From the NCBI GenBank assembly GCA_038248985.1, contig JBBRWV010000038.1:1-26492 (forward strand): DNA of 26,492 nt, in the 5' to 3' direction. Of this stretch, positions 14,128-22,660 are shown piece after piece (the stretch's first letter is position 1; every line of letters starts with the position of its first letter). Both the position numbers and the translations under genes were made by a program. The stretch comes from JBBRWV01 sp038248985 (lineage in GTDB: Bacteria; Planctomycetota; Phycisphaerae; WQYP01). The notes beneath the pieces are model-generated. The model was not told the origin of the DNA. It searched no databases and saw nothing but the letters and a program-made list of their open reading frames with translations.

Positions 14128-16590
14128 TCAAAAAGGAATGCCCAGCGAAAAGGAGATAAGCTGCGTCTTGTCGCCCGATTTCTTGATCGCCGGAAACGCA
14201 AAATCCACCGCCAGCGGCAACTGTCCGAAGAACGGGATCGTCACCCGGAATCCCGCGCCCACATCCATGCGAATGTTTTCAATCGTGATGTCCGGCTCCA
14301 CCGTGCCCACATCCACAAACACCACCCCGCGCAGCAAATCCTCATAAATCGGGAAGTTCACTTCCGCCGTCGAGACCCACATGAAATCCCCGCCTATCGG
14401 ATCGTTCCGCGGCCCTTCCCGCGGCGATACACCGCGGAATTCAAAGCCCCGCAATGACCCAATCCCACCCGCGTAAAACCGCTCAAAAAAGGGCGAGTCC
14501 CCAAATATAAAGCCCGCCTCGTTCCGCAAACTGAACACCGTCTTGCGATCAAAAAGGTCGGTATACAGCGGATAGAACCAATCCAGCTTCAGCACCAGCT
14601 TCGACATTTCCACATCCCCGCCAATCCCTCCGTATTGCTCCCAACTCGCCGACATCCGCGTCCCCGTCGTCGGAAAACTCCGCGAATCCGTCGTGTCTCG
14701 CGACACCGCCGGCTTAATGGAGGTCAAAAAGTGCGAACCCTTCTGATCCAAAACTTCCTGCGCCGAATCGTTGTACGGCCCAACCAGTCGCCCCGTCGAA
14801 GGATCCGTCAAAAAATAGTTCGCATCAGAAATGCCGTTCCCGTTCGTATCCGAAGGAGACTTGATCGTCACCTGCTCCGCCCGGAATGCCAGCGTCGCCG
14901 ACCAGATGTCCCCGAACCGCCGGCCAAACGCAAAAATATCGCCCAGACGCTGCTCATCCCACGTTTCACGCTCACGCGTAAAGTAGTAAAAATCGTTCGA
15001 AAACGAATATGGAGAATCTAGCAGATACGGCTCTTCAAACGTCACCCGGTAACGCTGAAATTCCGTCCCCGGCTCCATCAATATCCGGAAAAACTGCCCC
15101 GCGCCCTTCCAAGCCTGGCCACGCATTAACTCGCCGAAATCCCGCGGCGGATTCATAATGTCAAAGTTCGACTGCTCCAAACTGATCTGCCCCACCAGAC
15201 CCGCGTTCGTCGATACGCCCGCTCCCACCAAGAACCGCCCCGTCTGCCCTTCCGCCACCGTCACCAACGCATCCCGCACCCCGTCCGGGTTCCCCGCCGC
15301 CGTGATCGGCGTGATCGTCACGTCCTGAAACAGCCGCGTCCCCTTCAGTCGATCAATCGACTTCTTCACCCGCACCATGTCAAACGTCTGATCAGGATAT
15401 ATCCGAACCTGCCGCCGAATCACCCGGTCCTGCACGTTCGGATTCCCCCGCACAATCACCCGCCCCACCAGGTACGGCTTGCCTTCCGTAATCGTGATCC
15501 GCAAATCCACCTTGCCCGGCGTGTCCGTGTACCGCGTCGTCAACTCCACGTTGCGATAAATATACCCTTGCTCCCCATACAGATTCTCGATCTTCTTCTG
15601 CAACGCATCAATCCTGTCCCGCTCCGCAAACGCCCCCGGCGCCAGCTTGTTGTCCCGCAGCACCTCCGCCTCCGAGAACACCTCGTTCCCACTCACTTCA
15701 ATCTTGTCGACCTGGTACCGCGGCCCTTCCACCACGATAAACCGCACCGTCACGTTCTTCTTGTCTTCGCTGTATTCCAGCGAATAAGAAACCCGCGCAT
15801 CCAGAAAACCCTTCTTCAAATACTGTTCTTTAACCGTCACCAGATCCGACATCAACTTCTCGTCGTCCAGGATCCCCTTGCGAAAAAACCAGAACGTCGT
15901 CTTCGTCGTAACCTTCCACTTCAACCGACCTGATTTAATGTTCGAGTTGCCCTCAAATAGCACCTTCCGAATCACGCTCTTGGGCCCCTCAATCACCGCG
16001 TATCGCACCACCCCCTGTTTCAGCAATTCCTTATCGACATCCACCGACGTCAGCCCGAACCCCTTCTTCTTATACATGTCCAAAATCGTCTTGCGATCTA
16101 CCTCGATCCCGAACGTGTCAATCCCCTGCCCCACCCGCACCGTCAGCCCATCCCGTATCTGCTCTTCTTTAAACTGCCGCACCCCCGTCACCTCCACCGA
16201 TACCACCAGCGGTCGCTCCTCCACCACAAATCGCACGATCACCTGATCGTCCGTCGTCGGCACCACCTCCGCCCGCACCGTTACAAATCGCTCCGTCGCC
16301 GCGATCGTCCGCAAATCCTGATCCGACGTCGCCCGCGTGTAAATCTGCCCCGCCTGTGCCCGCACCTGGTCCAGAATATACTTCGCTTCCGTTCGCACAT
16401 TCCCCACCACCTCCACCCGCTTGATCACCTTCCCATCCAGCGACTGATTCGCCGCCTGCCCCCGCGCCTGTGGCCCCGCCACGCCAATCGTCAGCACGCC
16501 CGCCACCACCGCACGCAGCAACATCGCCCTGCGCATCGCCCCCCGACTACGTCCGTCACCGCCACGACCTGCATTTGAATTCAACCGCAT
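14128..16590 (-). CDS. bamA: outer-membrane protein assembly factor BamA
   Basis: Omp85-family core of the BAM complex, inserting beta-barrels into the outer membrane. The 820-residue product has an N-terminal export signal (MLLRAVVAGVLTIGVAGPQARG). POTRA repeats follow, starting at KVIKRVEVVGNVRTEAKYIL and recurring around VVSVEVTGVRQFKEE, VIRKVLFEGNSNIKSG, QVDKIEVSGNEVFSE and YLVGRVIVRGNPNVQ: five repeats, as in the canonical protein. The barrel carries FYAGGIGSLRGFEFRG, the conserved RGF loop that lies inside the barrel, and the protein ends LGIPF with a terminal Phe. I chose the ATG at 16590, with GAGG upstream; the frame is open to 16707 but that part lacks a signal-like start. Together with ompH and the lpx genes it forms the envelope block. 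Confidence 0.95.
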   Translation of the reverse strand: MRLNSNAGRGGDGRSRGAMRRAMLLRAVVAGVLTIGVAGPQARGQAANQSLDGKVIKRVEVVGNVRTEAKYILDQVRAQAGQIYTRATSDQDLRTIAATERFVTVRAEVVPTTDDQVIVRFVVEERPLVVSVEVTGVRQFKEEQIRDGLTVRVGQGIDTFGIEVDRKTILDMYKKKGFGLTSVDVDKELLKQGVVRYAVIEGPKSVIRKVLFEGNSNIKSGRLKWKVTTKTTFWFFRKGILDDEKLMSDLVTVKEQYLKKGFLDARVSYSLEYSEDKKNVTVRFIVVEGPRYQVDKIEVSGNEVFSEAEVLRDNKLAPGAFAERDRIDALQKKIENLYGEQGYIYRNVELTTRYTDTPGKVDLRITITEGKPYLVGRVIVRGNPNVQDRVIRRQVRIYPDQTFDMVRVKKSIDRLKGTRLFQDVTITPITAAGNPDGVRDALVTVAEGQTGRFLVGAGVSTNAGLVGQISLEQSNFDIMNPPRDFGELMRGQAWKGAGQFFRILMEPGTEFQRYRVTFEEPYLLDSPYSFSNDFYYFTRERETWDEQRLGDIFAFGRRFGDIWSATLAFRAEQVTIKSPSDTNGNGISDANYFLTDPSTGRLVGPYNDSAQEVLDQKGSHFLTSIKPAVSRDTTDSRSFPTTGTRMSASWEQYGGIGGDVEMSKLVLKLDWFYPLYTDLFDRKTVFSLRNEAGFIFGDSPFFERFYAGGIGSLRGFEFRGVSPREGPRNDPIGGDFMWVSTAEVNFPIYEDLLRGVVFVDVGTVEPDITIENIRMDVGAGFRVTIPFFGQLPLAVDFAFPAIKKSGDKTQLISFSLGIPF

Positions 16591-16743
16591 GTAATCCTCG
16601 GGGTACTCGGGAAGCGAATGCAAAAACCTGCGCCGAAACAATCCGGCACAATGAGGCAGTAGTGTAGCGGGGTACGAAAAAGGACGCCACAACTTGCCCC
16701 GCCCCAATTCGCCGCTCCGCCAATTGCCCGTTCCCCCCGCCCC

Positions 16744-18171
16744 TCACACTCCCGGATTGTAATTCACAAACCGCGTCTGACCCGCCAGGAACGTCAACTT
16801 CACATTGTCGCACGGCCCGTTACGCTGCTTCGCCACAATGATCAACGCCTCGTTGATCTTGTCCGGATTCGCATCCATCCACTCCTGATCGCCCCGGTGC
16901 ATCACCGCCTCGCGATGCAACAGCATCACCACGTCCGCATCCTGCTCAATGCTCCCCGACTCCCGCAAATCACTCGTCCGCGGCAACCGTTGCTCCGACT
17001 CGCTCGCCCGATTCAACTGCGACAAACAAATCACCGGCACGTTCAACTCCCGCGCCAGTGCCTTCACCCCACGCGAGATCGTCGCGATCTCCTGCTGCCG
17101 ATTGTCCGCCTTCCCCGGCGCTTCCATCAACTGCAGATAATCCACCACCACCAGTTGGATATCGTACTGCTGCTTCAACCGCCGCGCCTTCGTCCGCAAA
17201 TCCATCAGCGTCAGCCCCGGCGTGTCATCAATATAGATGCTCCCCTGCGACAAATCCCCCACCGCGTACGCCAGACGATCCCGATCCTGCTTCGCCAGCA
17301 AACCCCGCCGCAGCTTGTGCGAATCCACCCCCGACCGCGAACACAACATGCGCTGCGCCAACTGCTGCTTCGACATTTCCAGCGAAAACACCGCGCATGG
17401 TATCTTCTTGTCAATTCCCACATGCTCCACAATGTTCATCGCCAACGCCGTCTTCCCCACGCTCGGCCGCGCCGCCACGATGATCATCTCACCCCTCTGC
17501 AAACCGCACGTCAAATTATCCAACTCGATAAAGCCCGTCGGCACCCCCGATATATGCTCCCCCGTCTGCCGCTCCAGCATCTCCAGCGTCTCGTGCAGCA
17601 CATCCGTCAAACTCGTCGCCTGGTTCGTCAGCCGCTGCTGCGCAATCTCAAATATCCGCGTCTCCGCCTTGTCCAACACCGTCCGCGCAGGCTCCCCAGA
17701 TTCATAACAATCCCGCAGCGTCCCCGTGCATGCGGAAATCAGCGACCGCACCATCGCCTTCTCTTTCACGATCGCCGCGTAATACTCCGCATGCGCCGAT
17801 GTCGGCACCGCGTTCGCCAGATCCTTGATGTACTCCAGTCCCCCCACCGCCTCCAGCAGGTTCTTCGTCTTCAACGTCGAATGCAAAATCATTGCATCGA
17901 CCGGCGTGTTCGATTCGTACAACTCCGTCAACACCCGAAAGACAATCTGGTTCTCTTCCTTGTAAAACATCTCCGCTTTTTGAATGAACATGCAGACCGG
18001 ACCGATCGTCTGCGGATCAATGATCATCGACCCCAGCAACCCCGCCTCCGCCGCCAGATCATGTGGTGGTACCCGGTCGATCAACGCCCCCGCATCCCCG
18101 CCGCCCCCCAACCCAAACCCCCGCGGCCGCGCCGTCGTCGATGTCCCCGAAGTTGCCGAAAAAGCCGTCAT
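16744..18171 (-). CDS. dnaB: replicative DNA helicase DnaB
   Basis: Hexameric 5'-3' helicase that unwinds DNA at the replication fork. The 475-residue product has the N-terminal primase-interacting domain (PPHDLAAEAGLLGSMIIDPQ onward), a linker, and the RecA-like C-terminal domain. Walker A is ARPSVGKTALA (about 234-244), Walker B is VVVDYLQLM, and RTSDLRESGSIEQDADVV contains the conserved sensor region. No intein is present. The ATG at 18171 has AAGGA five bases upstream and is preferred over a GTG at 18186. A Gly-rich N-terminal segment (GFGLGGGGDAG) is an unremarkable extension. bamA follows 153 bases downstream. Two sequences like DnaA boxes lie upstream. Confidence 0.96.
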   Translation of the reverse strand: MTAFSATSGTSTTARPRGFGLGGGGDAGALIDRVPPHDLAAEAGLLGSMIIDPQTIGPVCMFIQKAEMFYKEENQIVFRVLTELYESNTPVDAMILHSTLKTKNLLEAVGGLEYIKDLANAVPTSAHAEYYAAIVKEKAMVRSLISACTGTLRDCYESGEPARTVLDKAETRIFEIAQQRLTNQATSLTDVLHETLEMLERQTGEHISGVPTGFIELDNLTCGLQRGEMIIVAARPSVGKTALAMNIVEHVGIDKKIPCAVFSLEMSKQQLAQRMLCSRSGVDSHKLRRGLLAKQDRDRLAYAVGDLSQGSIYIDDTPGLTLMDLRTKARRLKQQYDIQLVVVDYLQLMEAPGKADNRQQEIATISRGVKALARELNVPVICLSQLNRASESEQRLPRTSDLRESGSIEQDADVVMLLHREAVMHRGDQEWMDANPDKINEALIIVAKQRNGPCDNVKLTFLAGQTRFVNYNPGV

Positions 18172-18289
18172 ACCATCCTTGCGCACAAAAGTTCATCCGT
18201 AGCACCTGCGGCCCGATCCGGCCCGACTGTGTAGTTTATCACACTCTACCCGAGGACGTAGCCTCCCCGCGCGAATGTTCCCTCGCCAG

Positions 18290-18310
18290 CTTATCCCGAA
18301 CTTATCCACC
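18290..18310 (+). promoter_or_regulatory. tandem DnaA-box-like sites upstream of dnaB
   Basis: TTATCCACC (18302-18310) matches the E. coli consensus TTATCCACA at eight of nine bases. TTATCCCGA (18290-18298) is a weaker copy, twelve bases away in the same direction. They could place dnaB under DnaA control, or be chance. Confidence 0.3.
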
Positions 18311-18330
18311 GCAAAACCCCACGCCATTTT

Positions 18331-18362
18331 CCTTGGCAAAAATTGCCAAGGTCTGCCATAAT
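18331..18362 (+). promoter_or_regulatory. toxin-antitoxin promoter with palindromic operator
   Basis: A perfect inverted repeat CCTTGGCAA-AAA-TTGCCAAGG (18331-18351) overlaps the -35 TTGGCA (18333-18338) and the spacer. The -10 CATAAT is at 18357-18362, 18 bases after the -35. This layout is the usual autoregulation site bound by a ribbon-helix-helix antitoxin and its toxin complex. Confidence 0.7.
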
Positions 18363-18394
18363 GCCTTTACCTGTTGTATATATGAGGTGAAATA

Positions 18395-18673
18395 ATGCCC
18401 CCAATGACGACCATGAACGTTTCCCTCCCCAAAAGCCTTCGCAAGTACGTCGAAGGCGAAGTGGCCAGGGGCGGCTACAGTTCCGCCAGCGAGTTGTTCC
18501 GGGAAATGGTCCGGCAACGTAAAAAAGAAAAACGCTGCGGCCAGCAACATCTCGAGAAACTACTCCTCGAAGGCCTCAACAGCGGGCCCGCAACTGAATG
18601 GACCCCTGAAGATTTCCAGCGCCTCCGCGAGGAAGGTCGAAAACTTGTATCCGAACTGAATGCCAAAAAGTAA
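18395..18673 (+). CDS. parD: ParD-like antitoxin (ribbon-helix-helix)
   Basis: Type II antitoxin of 92 residues that should bind DNA through its N-terminus and neutralise the adjacent toxin through its C-terminus. MTTMNVSLPKSLRKYVEGEV followed by GGYSSASELFREMVRQ is the ribbon-helix-helix core of the ParD/CopG group. The C-terminal part (TPEDFQRLREEGRKL) is the charged toxin-wrapping segment. GAGGTG five bases before the ATG supports the start. The gene ends eleven bases before the toxin gene and has a palindromic operator in its promoter. It stands divergent from dnaB and ahead of pyruvate carboxylase, without mobile-element genes around it. Confidence 0.87.
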   Translation: MPPMTTMNVSLPKSLRKYVEGEVARGGYSSASELFREMVRQRKKEKRCGQQHLEKLLLEGLNSGPATEWTPEDFQRLREEGRKLVSELNAKK

Positions 18674-18684
18674 GGCCCCCTTTG

Positions 18685-19005
18685 ATGTCGCACCGCATTG
18701 TCAAACGACGCAGAGCAGAATTTGACCTCCTCGAGCATTACCTTTTCATCGGCCAAGACAACCTCGACGCCGCCGATCGCCTCATCATCGCCGCGGAATT
18801 GGACATGCGCCGCCTGGCCGAACATCCCGCCCTTGGCCAAACCTTCCCCCTGAAAATCAAACGATTTTCCGCCCTCCGATACTGGCCCATAAAAGGCTTC
18901 CCCAACTACCTCCTCTTCTACGTGCCCGTCGCCCACGGCATCGAAATCGTCCGCATCCTCTACGGCACGCGCGATCTGGCCACCGCCCTGCGACGCGACG
19001 ATTGA
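18685..19005 (+). CDS. parE: ParE-family toxin (RelE/ParE superfamily)
   Basis: Type II toxin of 106 residues. The motif set fits the RelE/ParE fold: MSHRIVKRRRAEFDLLEHYLFI, then LAEHPALGQTFPL, ALRYWPIKGFPNYLLFYVP and a final VRILYGTRDLATAL. ParE proteins generally poison DNA gyrase, whereas RelE proteins cut mRNA. The conserved C-terminal RILYGTRDL resembles the ParE side, but the target here is untested. The ATG at 18685 has AAGG nine bases upstream; a TTG directly before it is an alternative. It is expected to be co-transcribed with and held inactive by the preceding antitoxin. The frame is intact, so the module is probably functional. Confidence 0.86.
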   Translation: MSHRIVKRRRAEFDLLEHYLFIGQDNLDAADRLIIAAELDMRRLAEHPALGQTFPLKIKRFSALRYWPIKGFPNYLLFYVPVAHGIEIVRILYGTRDLATALRRDD

Positions 19006-19126
19006 TTCGCCCTCCCCCTCTTCACTGCCATTTTTCGCCCTTTTCTGACCCTTTCTCACTTCTACCTCGCCCCCTCTTCGGGTATCTTCCCACAGCCCGT
19101 TTCGCTCCCTATTGAAAGCCCAAAAT

Positions 19127-22100
19127 ATGAAAAAACTCCTTGTCGCCAACCGCTCCGAAATCGCCATCCGCGTCCTCCGCGCCGCCACCGAACTCGGCAT
19201 GCGCACCGTCGCCATCTACTCCCATGAAGATCGCTACTCCCTCCACCGCTTCAAAGCCGATGAGTCCTATCAAGTCGGCGGGCCCGATGCCCCCGTCAAA
19301 AACTACCTCAACATCCCCGCCATCATCCAAATCGCCCAAGACGTCGGCGTCGAATACATCCACCCCGGCTACGGCTTCCTCTCCGAAAATGCCGACTTCG
19401 CCGCCGCCTGCGCCCCCGCGGGCATCACCTTCGTCGGCCCCTCCCCCGATATGCTCCGCGCCTTCGGCGACAAAACCGCCGCCCGCAAAATCGCCGAACG
19501 CGCCGGCGTCCCCATCGTCCCCGGCACCAACGAATCCCTCTCCGACTGGAAAGATGTCCAACGTGAAGCCAAACGCATCGGCTTCCCCCTCATCATCAAA
19601 GCCGCGCATGGCGGCGGCGGCCGCGGCATGCGCGTCGTCCGCGAATTCTCTGAACTCCAGGAAAAACTCGCCGAAGCCGCTCGCGAAGCCGGCGCCGCCT
19701 TCGGCAAGGGCGAAGTCTTCCTCGAACGCTATATCGAAAAAGCCAAACACATCGAAGTACAACTCCTCGGCGATTCCCACGGCAACCTCGTCCACCTCTT
19801 CGAACGCGACTGCACCGTCCAACGCCGCCACCAGAAAGTCGTCGAACTCGCACCCGCCGTCTCCCTCCCCCTCCCCGTCCGCCAAAAAATCTGCGACGCC
19901 GCACTCCAAATTGGCCGCCAGGTCCACTACCGCAACGCCGGCACCGTCGAGTTCCTCGTCGATTCCTCCACCCATGAATTCTTCTTCATTGAAGTCAACC
20001 CCCGCATCCAGGTTGAACATACCGTCAGCGAAATCATCACCGGCATCGATCTCGTCAAATCCCAAATCCGCATCGCCATGGGCCACAACCTCCACGATGA
20101 TGTCCTCCGCATCCCCCAACAACCCGAGCTCACCTTCCGCGGCGTCGCCCTCCAGTCCCGCATCACCTCCGAAGACGCCGCCAACAACTTCACCCCCGAC
20201 TACGGCCGCATCACCTCCTACCGCTCCCCCGCCGGCTACGGCGTTCGACTCGACGGCGGCACCGCCTACTCCGGCGCCGTCATCACCCCCCACTTCGATT
20301 CCCTCCTCGTCAAACTCACCTGCTTTGGCAGCTCCTTCGACGAAGTCATCGCCCGCACCCAACGCGCCCTCGCAGAATTCCGCATCCGCGGTGTCAAAAC
20401 CAACATCCCCTTCCTCCAAAACCTCGTCGCCCACCCTGACTTCATCAACGGCAACGTCACCACCACCTTCATCGATCAAACCCCCTCCCTCTTCAAATTC
20501 TCCCAACGCAAAGATCGCGCCACCAAGGTCCTCACCTACCTCGGCGACGTCATCGTCAACGGCCGCCCCGAAGTCAAACGCCTCCCCGACCTCACCGTCA
20601 TGACGCCCCCACCCGTTCTCCAATACCCCCACACCGACGGCCTCCCCAAAGGCACCCGCGATGTCCTTAAGGGTCTCGGCCCCAAAGCCTTCGCCGATTG
20701 GATCCTCAAACAAAAGCGCGTCCTCGTCACCGACACCACCATGCGCGACGCCCACCAATCCCTTCTCGCCACCCGCGTTCGCACCATCGATCTCCTCGGT
20801 GCCGCACCCTACATCGCCTCCCAACTCCCCGAACTTTTCTCCCTCGAAATGTGGGGCGGTGCCACCTTCGACACCGCCCTCCGCTTCCTCCACGAAGACC
20901 CCTGGGAACGCCTCGCCCAGCTCCGCAAACGCGTCCCCAACATCCTTCTCCAAATGCTCTTCCGCGCCTCCAACGCCCTCGGATACACCAACTACCCCGA
21001 CAACGTCGTCCGCGAATTCGCCAAGCTCGCCGCCCACCAGGGCATCGACGTCTTCCGCATCTTCGACTCCCTCAACTGGACCGCCAACATGAAAGTCGCC
21101 ATCGAGGCCGTCCTTGAAACCAACGCCCTCTGCGAAGCCGCCATCTGCTATACCGGCGATATCCTCGATCCCAAACGCGACAAGTATTCCCTCACCTATT
21201 ACGTAAAAATGGCCAAAGAACTCAAGGAAATGGGCACCCACATCCTCGCCATCAAAGACATGGCCGGACTCTGCAAACCCCTCGCCGCACGCAAACTCGT
21301 CAAAGCCCTCCGCGACGAAGTCGGCCTCCCCATCCACTTCCACACCCACGACACCGCCGGCATCCAGGGTGGCGCCTACCTCATGGCCGCCGAAGCCGGC
21401 GTTAACATCGTCGACTGTGCCATCGGCTCCATGTCCGGCATGACCTCCCAGCCCAACATGCACGCCTTCGTCGCCGCCCTCAAACACACCCCGCGCGACA
21501 CCACCCTCAGCGAACAATCCCTCTCCAACCTCTCCGACTACTGGGAAGCCGTCCGCCGCTACTACTCCCCCTTCGAAGAGGGCATGCTCGCCCCCACCGC
21601 CTCCGTCTACCAGCACGAAATGCCCGGCGGCCAATACACCAACCTCCGCGTCCAATCCAAATCCCTCGGCCTCGAAGCCCGCTGGAACGAAGTCGCCAAC
21701 ATGTACGCCCAAGTCAACCAACTCTTCGGCGACATCGTCAAAGTCACCCCCTCCTCCAAAATCGTCGGCGATATGGCCCTCTTCATGGTCACCAACAACC
21801 TCAAGCCCGCCGACATCCTCGACGAATCACGCCACCTCTCTTTCCCCAAATCCGTCGTCGAATTCTTCCGCGGCGACATCGGCCAACCCCCCGGCGGTTT
21901 CCCCAAAAAACTCCAGCAGATCGTCCTCGGAAAAGAAAAACCCCTCAAAGGCCGCCCCGGCGCATCCCTCGAGCCCATCAACCTCCAATCCACCCGCGAA
22001 GACCTCGCCGAAAAAGTAAAACACGAAATCAACGACACCGATCTCGCCTCTTACCTCATGTACCCCCAGGTCTTCCTCGACTTCGACAAGTTCCGCAAAC

Positions 22101-22561
22101 CCTACGGCGACGTCTCCATCATCCCCACCCCCGCCTTCTTCTACGGCCTTCAGCCCTATCAGGAAGTCCCCATCGAAATCGAGCCGGGCAAAACCCTCCT
22201 CGTCAAATTCCTCACCGTCGGCGACCCCGACGCCGACGGCCTCGTCACCGTCTTCTTTGAACTCAACGGCCAACCTCGCGAAGTCAAAGTCCCCGACCGC
22301 AAACGCGGCGTCACCAAGGTCGAACGTCCCAAGGCCGACCCGCAAAACCCCTCCCACGTCGGCGCCCCCATGCCCGGCAAAATCACCGCCATCAACGTCT
22401 CCCTCGGCCAATCCGTCACCAAAGGCACCAAGCTCCTCAGCATCGAAGCTATGAAAATGGAAACCGCCGTCTACTCCCCGCGCGAAGGCAAAATCAAAAA
22501 AATCAACGTCCTCCCCGGCAACCTCGTCGCCACTACCGACCTCCTCATCGAAATAGAGTGA
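19127..22561 (+). CDS. pyc: pyruvate carboxylase, single-chain
   Basis: Biotin enzyme converting pyruvate, bicarbonate and ATP to oxaloacetate, refilling the TCA cycle. The 1144-residue single chain has all expected parts. The biotin carboxylase domain (about 1-460) starts LLVANRSEIAIRVLRAA, has the ATP-grasp glycine loop HGGGGRGMRVVR and FIEVNPRIQVEH. The carboxyltransferase domain (about 525-990) starts VTDTTMRDAHQSLLATRVRT, with FHTHDTAG metal ligands. The C-terminal biotin carrier carries EAMKMET with biotinyl Lys1110. Length matches the family. The ATG at 19127 is taken because homology begins at the next residue; a TTG at 19112 is possible. No ribosome binding site is obvious. Codons end overwhelmingly in C. 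Neighbours are unrelated, suggesting a single-gene unit. Confidence 0.97.
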   Translation: MKKLLVANRSEIAIRVLRAATELGMRTVAIYSHEDRYSLHRFKADESYQVGGPDAPVKNYLNIPAIIQIAQDVGVEYIHPGYGFLSENADFAAACAPAGITFVGPSPDMLRAFGDKTAARKIAERAGVPIVPGTNESLSDWKDVQREAKRIGFPLIIKAAHGGGGRGMRVVREFSELQEKLAEAAREAGAAFGKGEVFLERYIEKAKHIEVQLLGDSHGNLVHLFERDCTVQRRHQKVVELAPAVSLPLPVRQKICDAALQIGRQVHYRNAGTVEFLVDSSTHEFFFIEVNPRIQVEHTVSEIITGIDLVKSQIRIAMGHNLHDDVLRIPQQPELTFRGVALQSRITSEDAANNFTPDYGRITSYRSPAGYGVRLDGGTAYSGAVITPHFDSLLVKLTCFGSSFDEVIARTQRALAEFRIRGVKTNIPFLQNLVAHPDFINGNVTTTFIDQTPSLFKFSQRKDRATKVLTYLGDVIVNGRPEVKRLPDLTVMTPPPVLQYPHTDGLPKGTRDVLKGLGPKAFADWILKQKRVLVTDTTMRDAHQSLLATRVRTIDLLGAAPYIASQLPELFSLEMWGGATFDTALRFLHEDPWERLAQLRKRVPNILLQMLFRASNALGYTNYPDNVVREFAKLAAHQGIDVFRIFDSLNWTANMKVAIEAVLETNALCEAAICYTGDILDPKRDKYSLTYYVKMAKELKEMGTHILAIKDMAGLCKPLAARKLVKALRDEVGLPIHFHTHDTAGIQGGAYLMAAEAGVNIVDCAIGSMSGMTSQPNMHAFVAALKHTPRDTTLSEQSLSNLSDYWEAVRRYYSPFEEGMLAPTASVYQHEMPGGQYTNLRVQSKSLGLEARWNEVANMYAQVNQLFGDIVKVTPSSKIVGDMALFMVTNNLKPADILDESRHLSFPKSVVEFFRGDIGQPPGGFPKKLQQIVLGKEKPLKGRPGASLEPINLQSTREDLAEKVKHEINDTDLASYLMYPQVFLDFDKFRKPYGDVSIIPTPAFFYGLQPYQEVPIEIEPGKTLLVKFLTVGDPDADGLVTVFFELNGQPREVKVPDRKRGVTKVERPKADPQNPSHVGAPMPGKITAINVSLGQSVTKGTKLLSIEAMKMETAVYSPREGKIKKINVLPGNLVATTDLLIEIE

Positions 22562-22630
22562 CCCGCCATCGCTGCGCACCCACACACCAACGCCTCTCGA
22601 TAAGGAGTCCGCACAGGGGACCTCTGGACT

Positions 22631-22655
22631 CTTCAGTCCTTCAGTCCTTCACTCC
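22631..22655 (+). repeat. short tandem TTCAGTCC-type repeat
   Basis: Two direct copies of CTTCAGTC are followed by a degenerate CTTCACTC unit in the gap between pyc and the convergent isomerase-like gene. A similar CTCAGTCCTCAGTCCTC stretch lies inside thiL near 23650-23665. Confidence 0.45.
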
Positions 22656-22660
22656 CCACT

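Noticed and set aside
16591..16707. 39-residue N-terminal extension of BamA
   Set aside because: No export signal at that start; the ATG at 16590 has GAGG and precedes the signal sequence.
18172..18186. GTG start giving DnaB five more residues
   Set aside because: AAGGA is correctly spaced for the ATG at 18171 and would lie inside the coding sequence otherwise.
19109..21721. 870-codon open frame on the minus strand opposite pyruvate carboxylase
   Set aside because: Its product is a Gly/Asp/Val/Glu/Phe monotony that mirrors the C-ending codons of pyc. It has no recognisable domain; it is a shadow of the strand skew.
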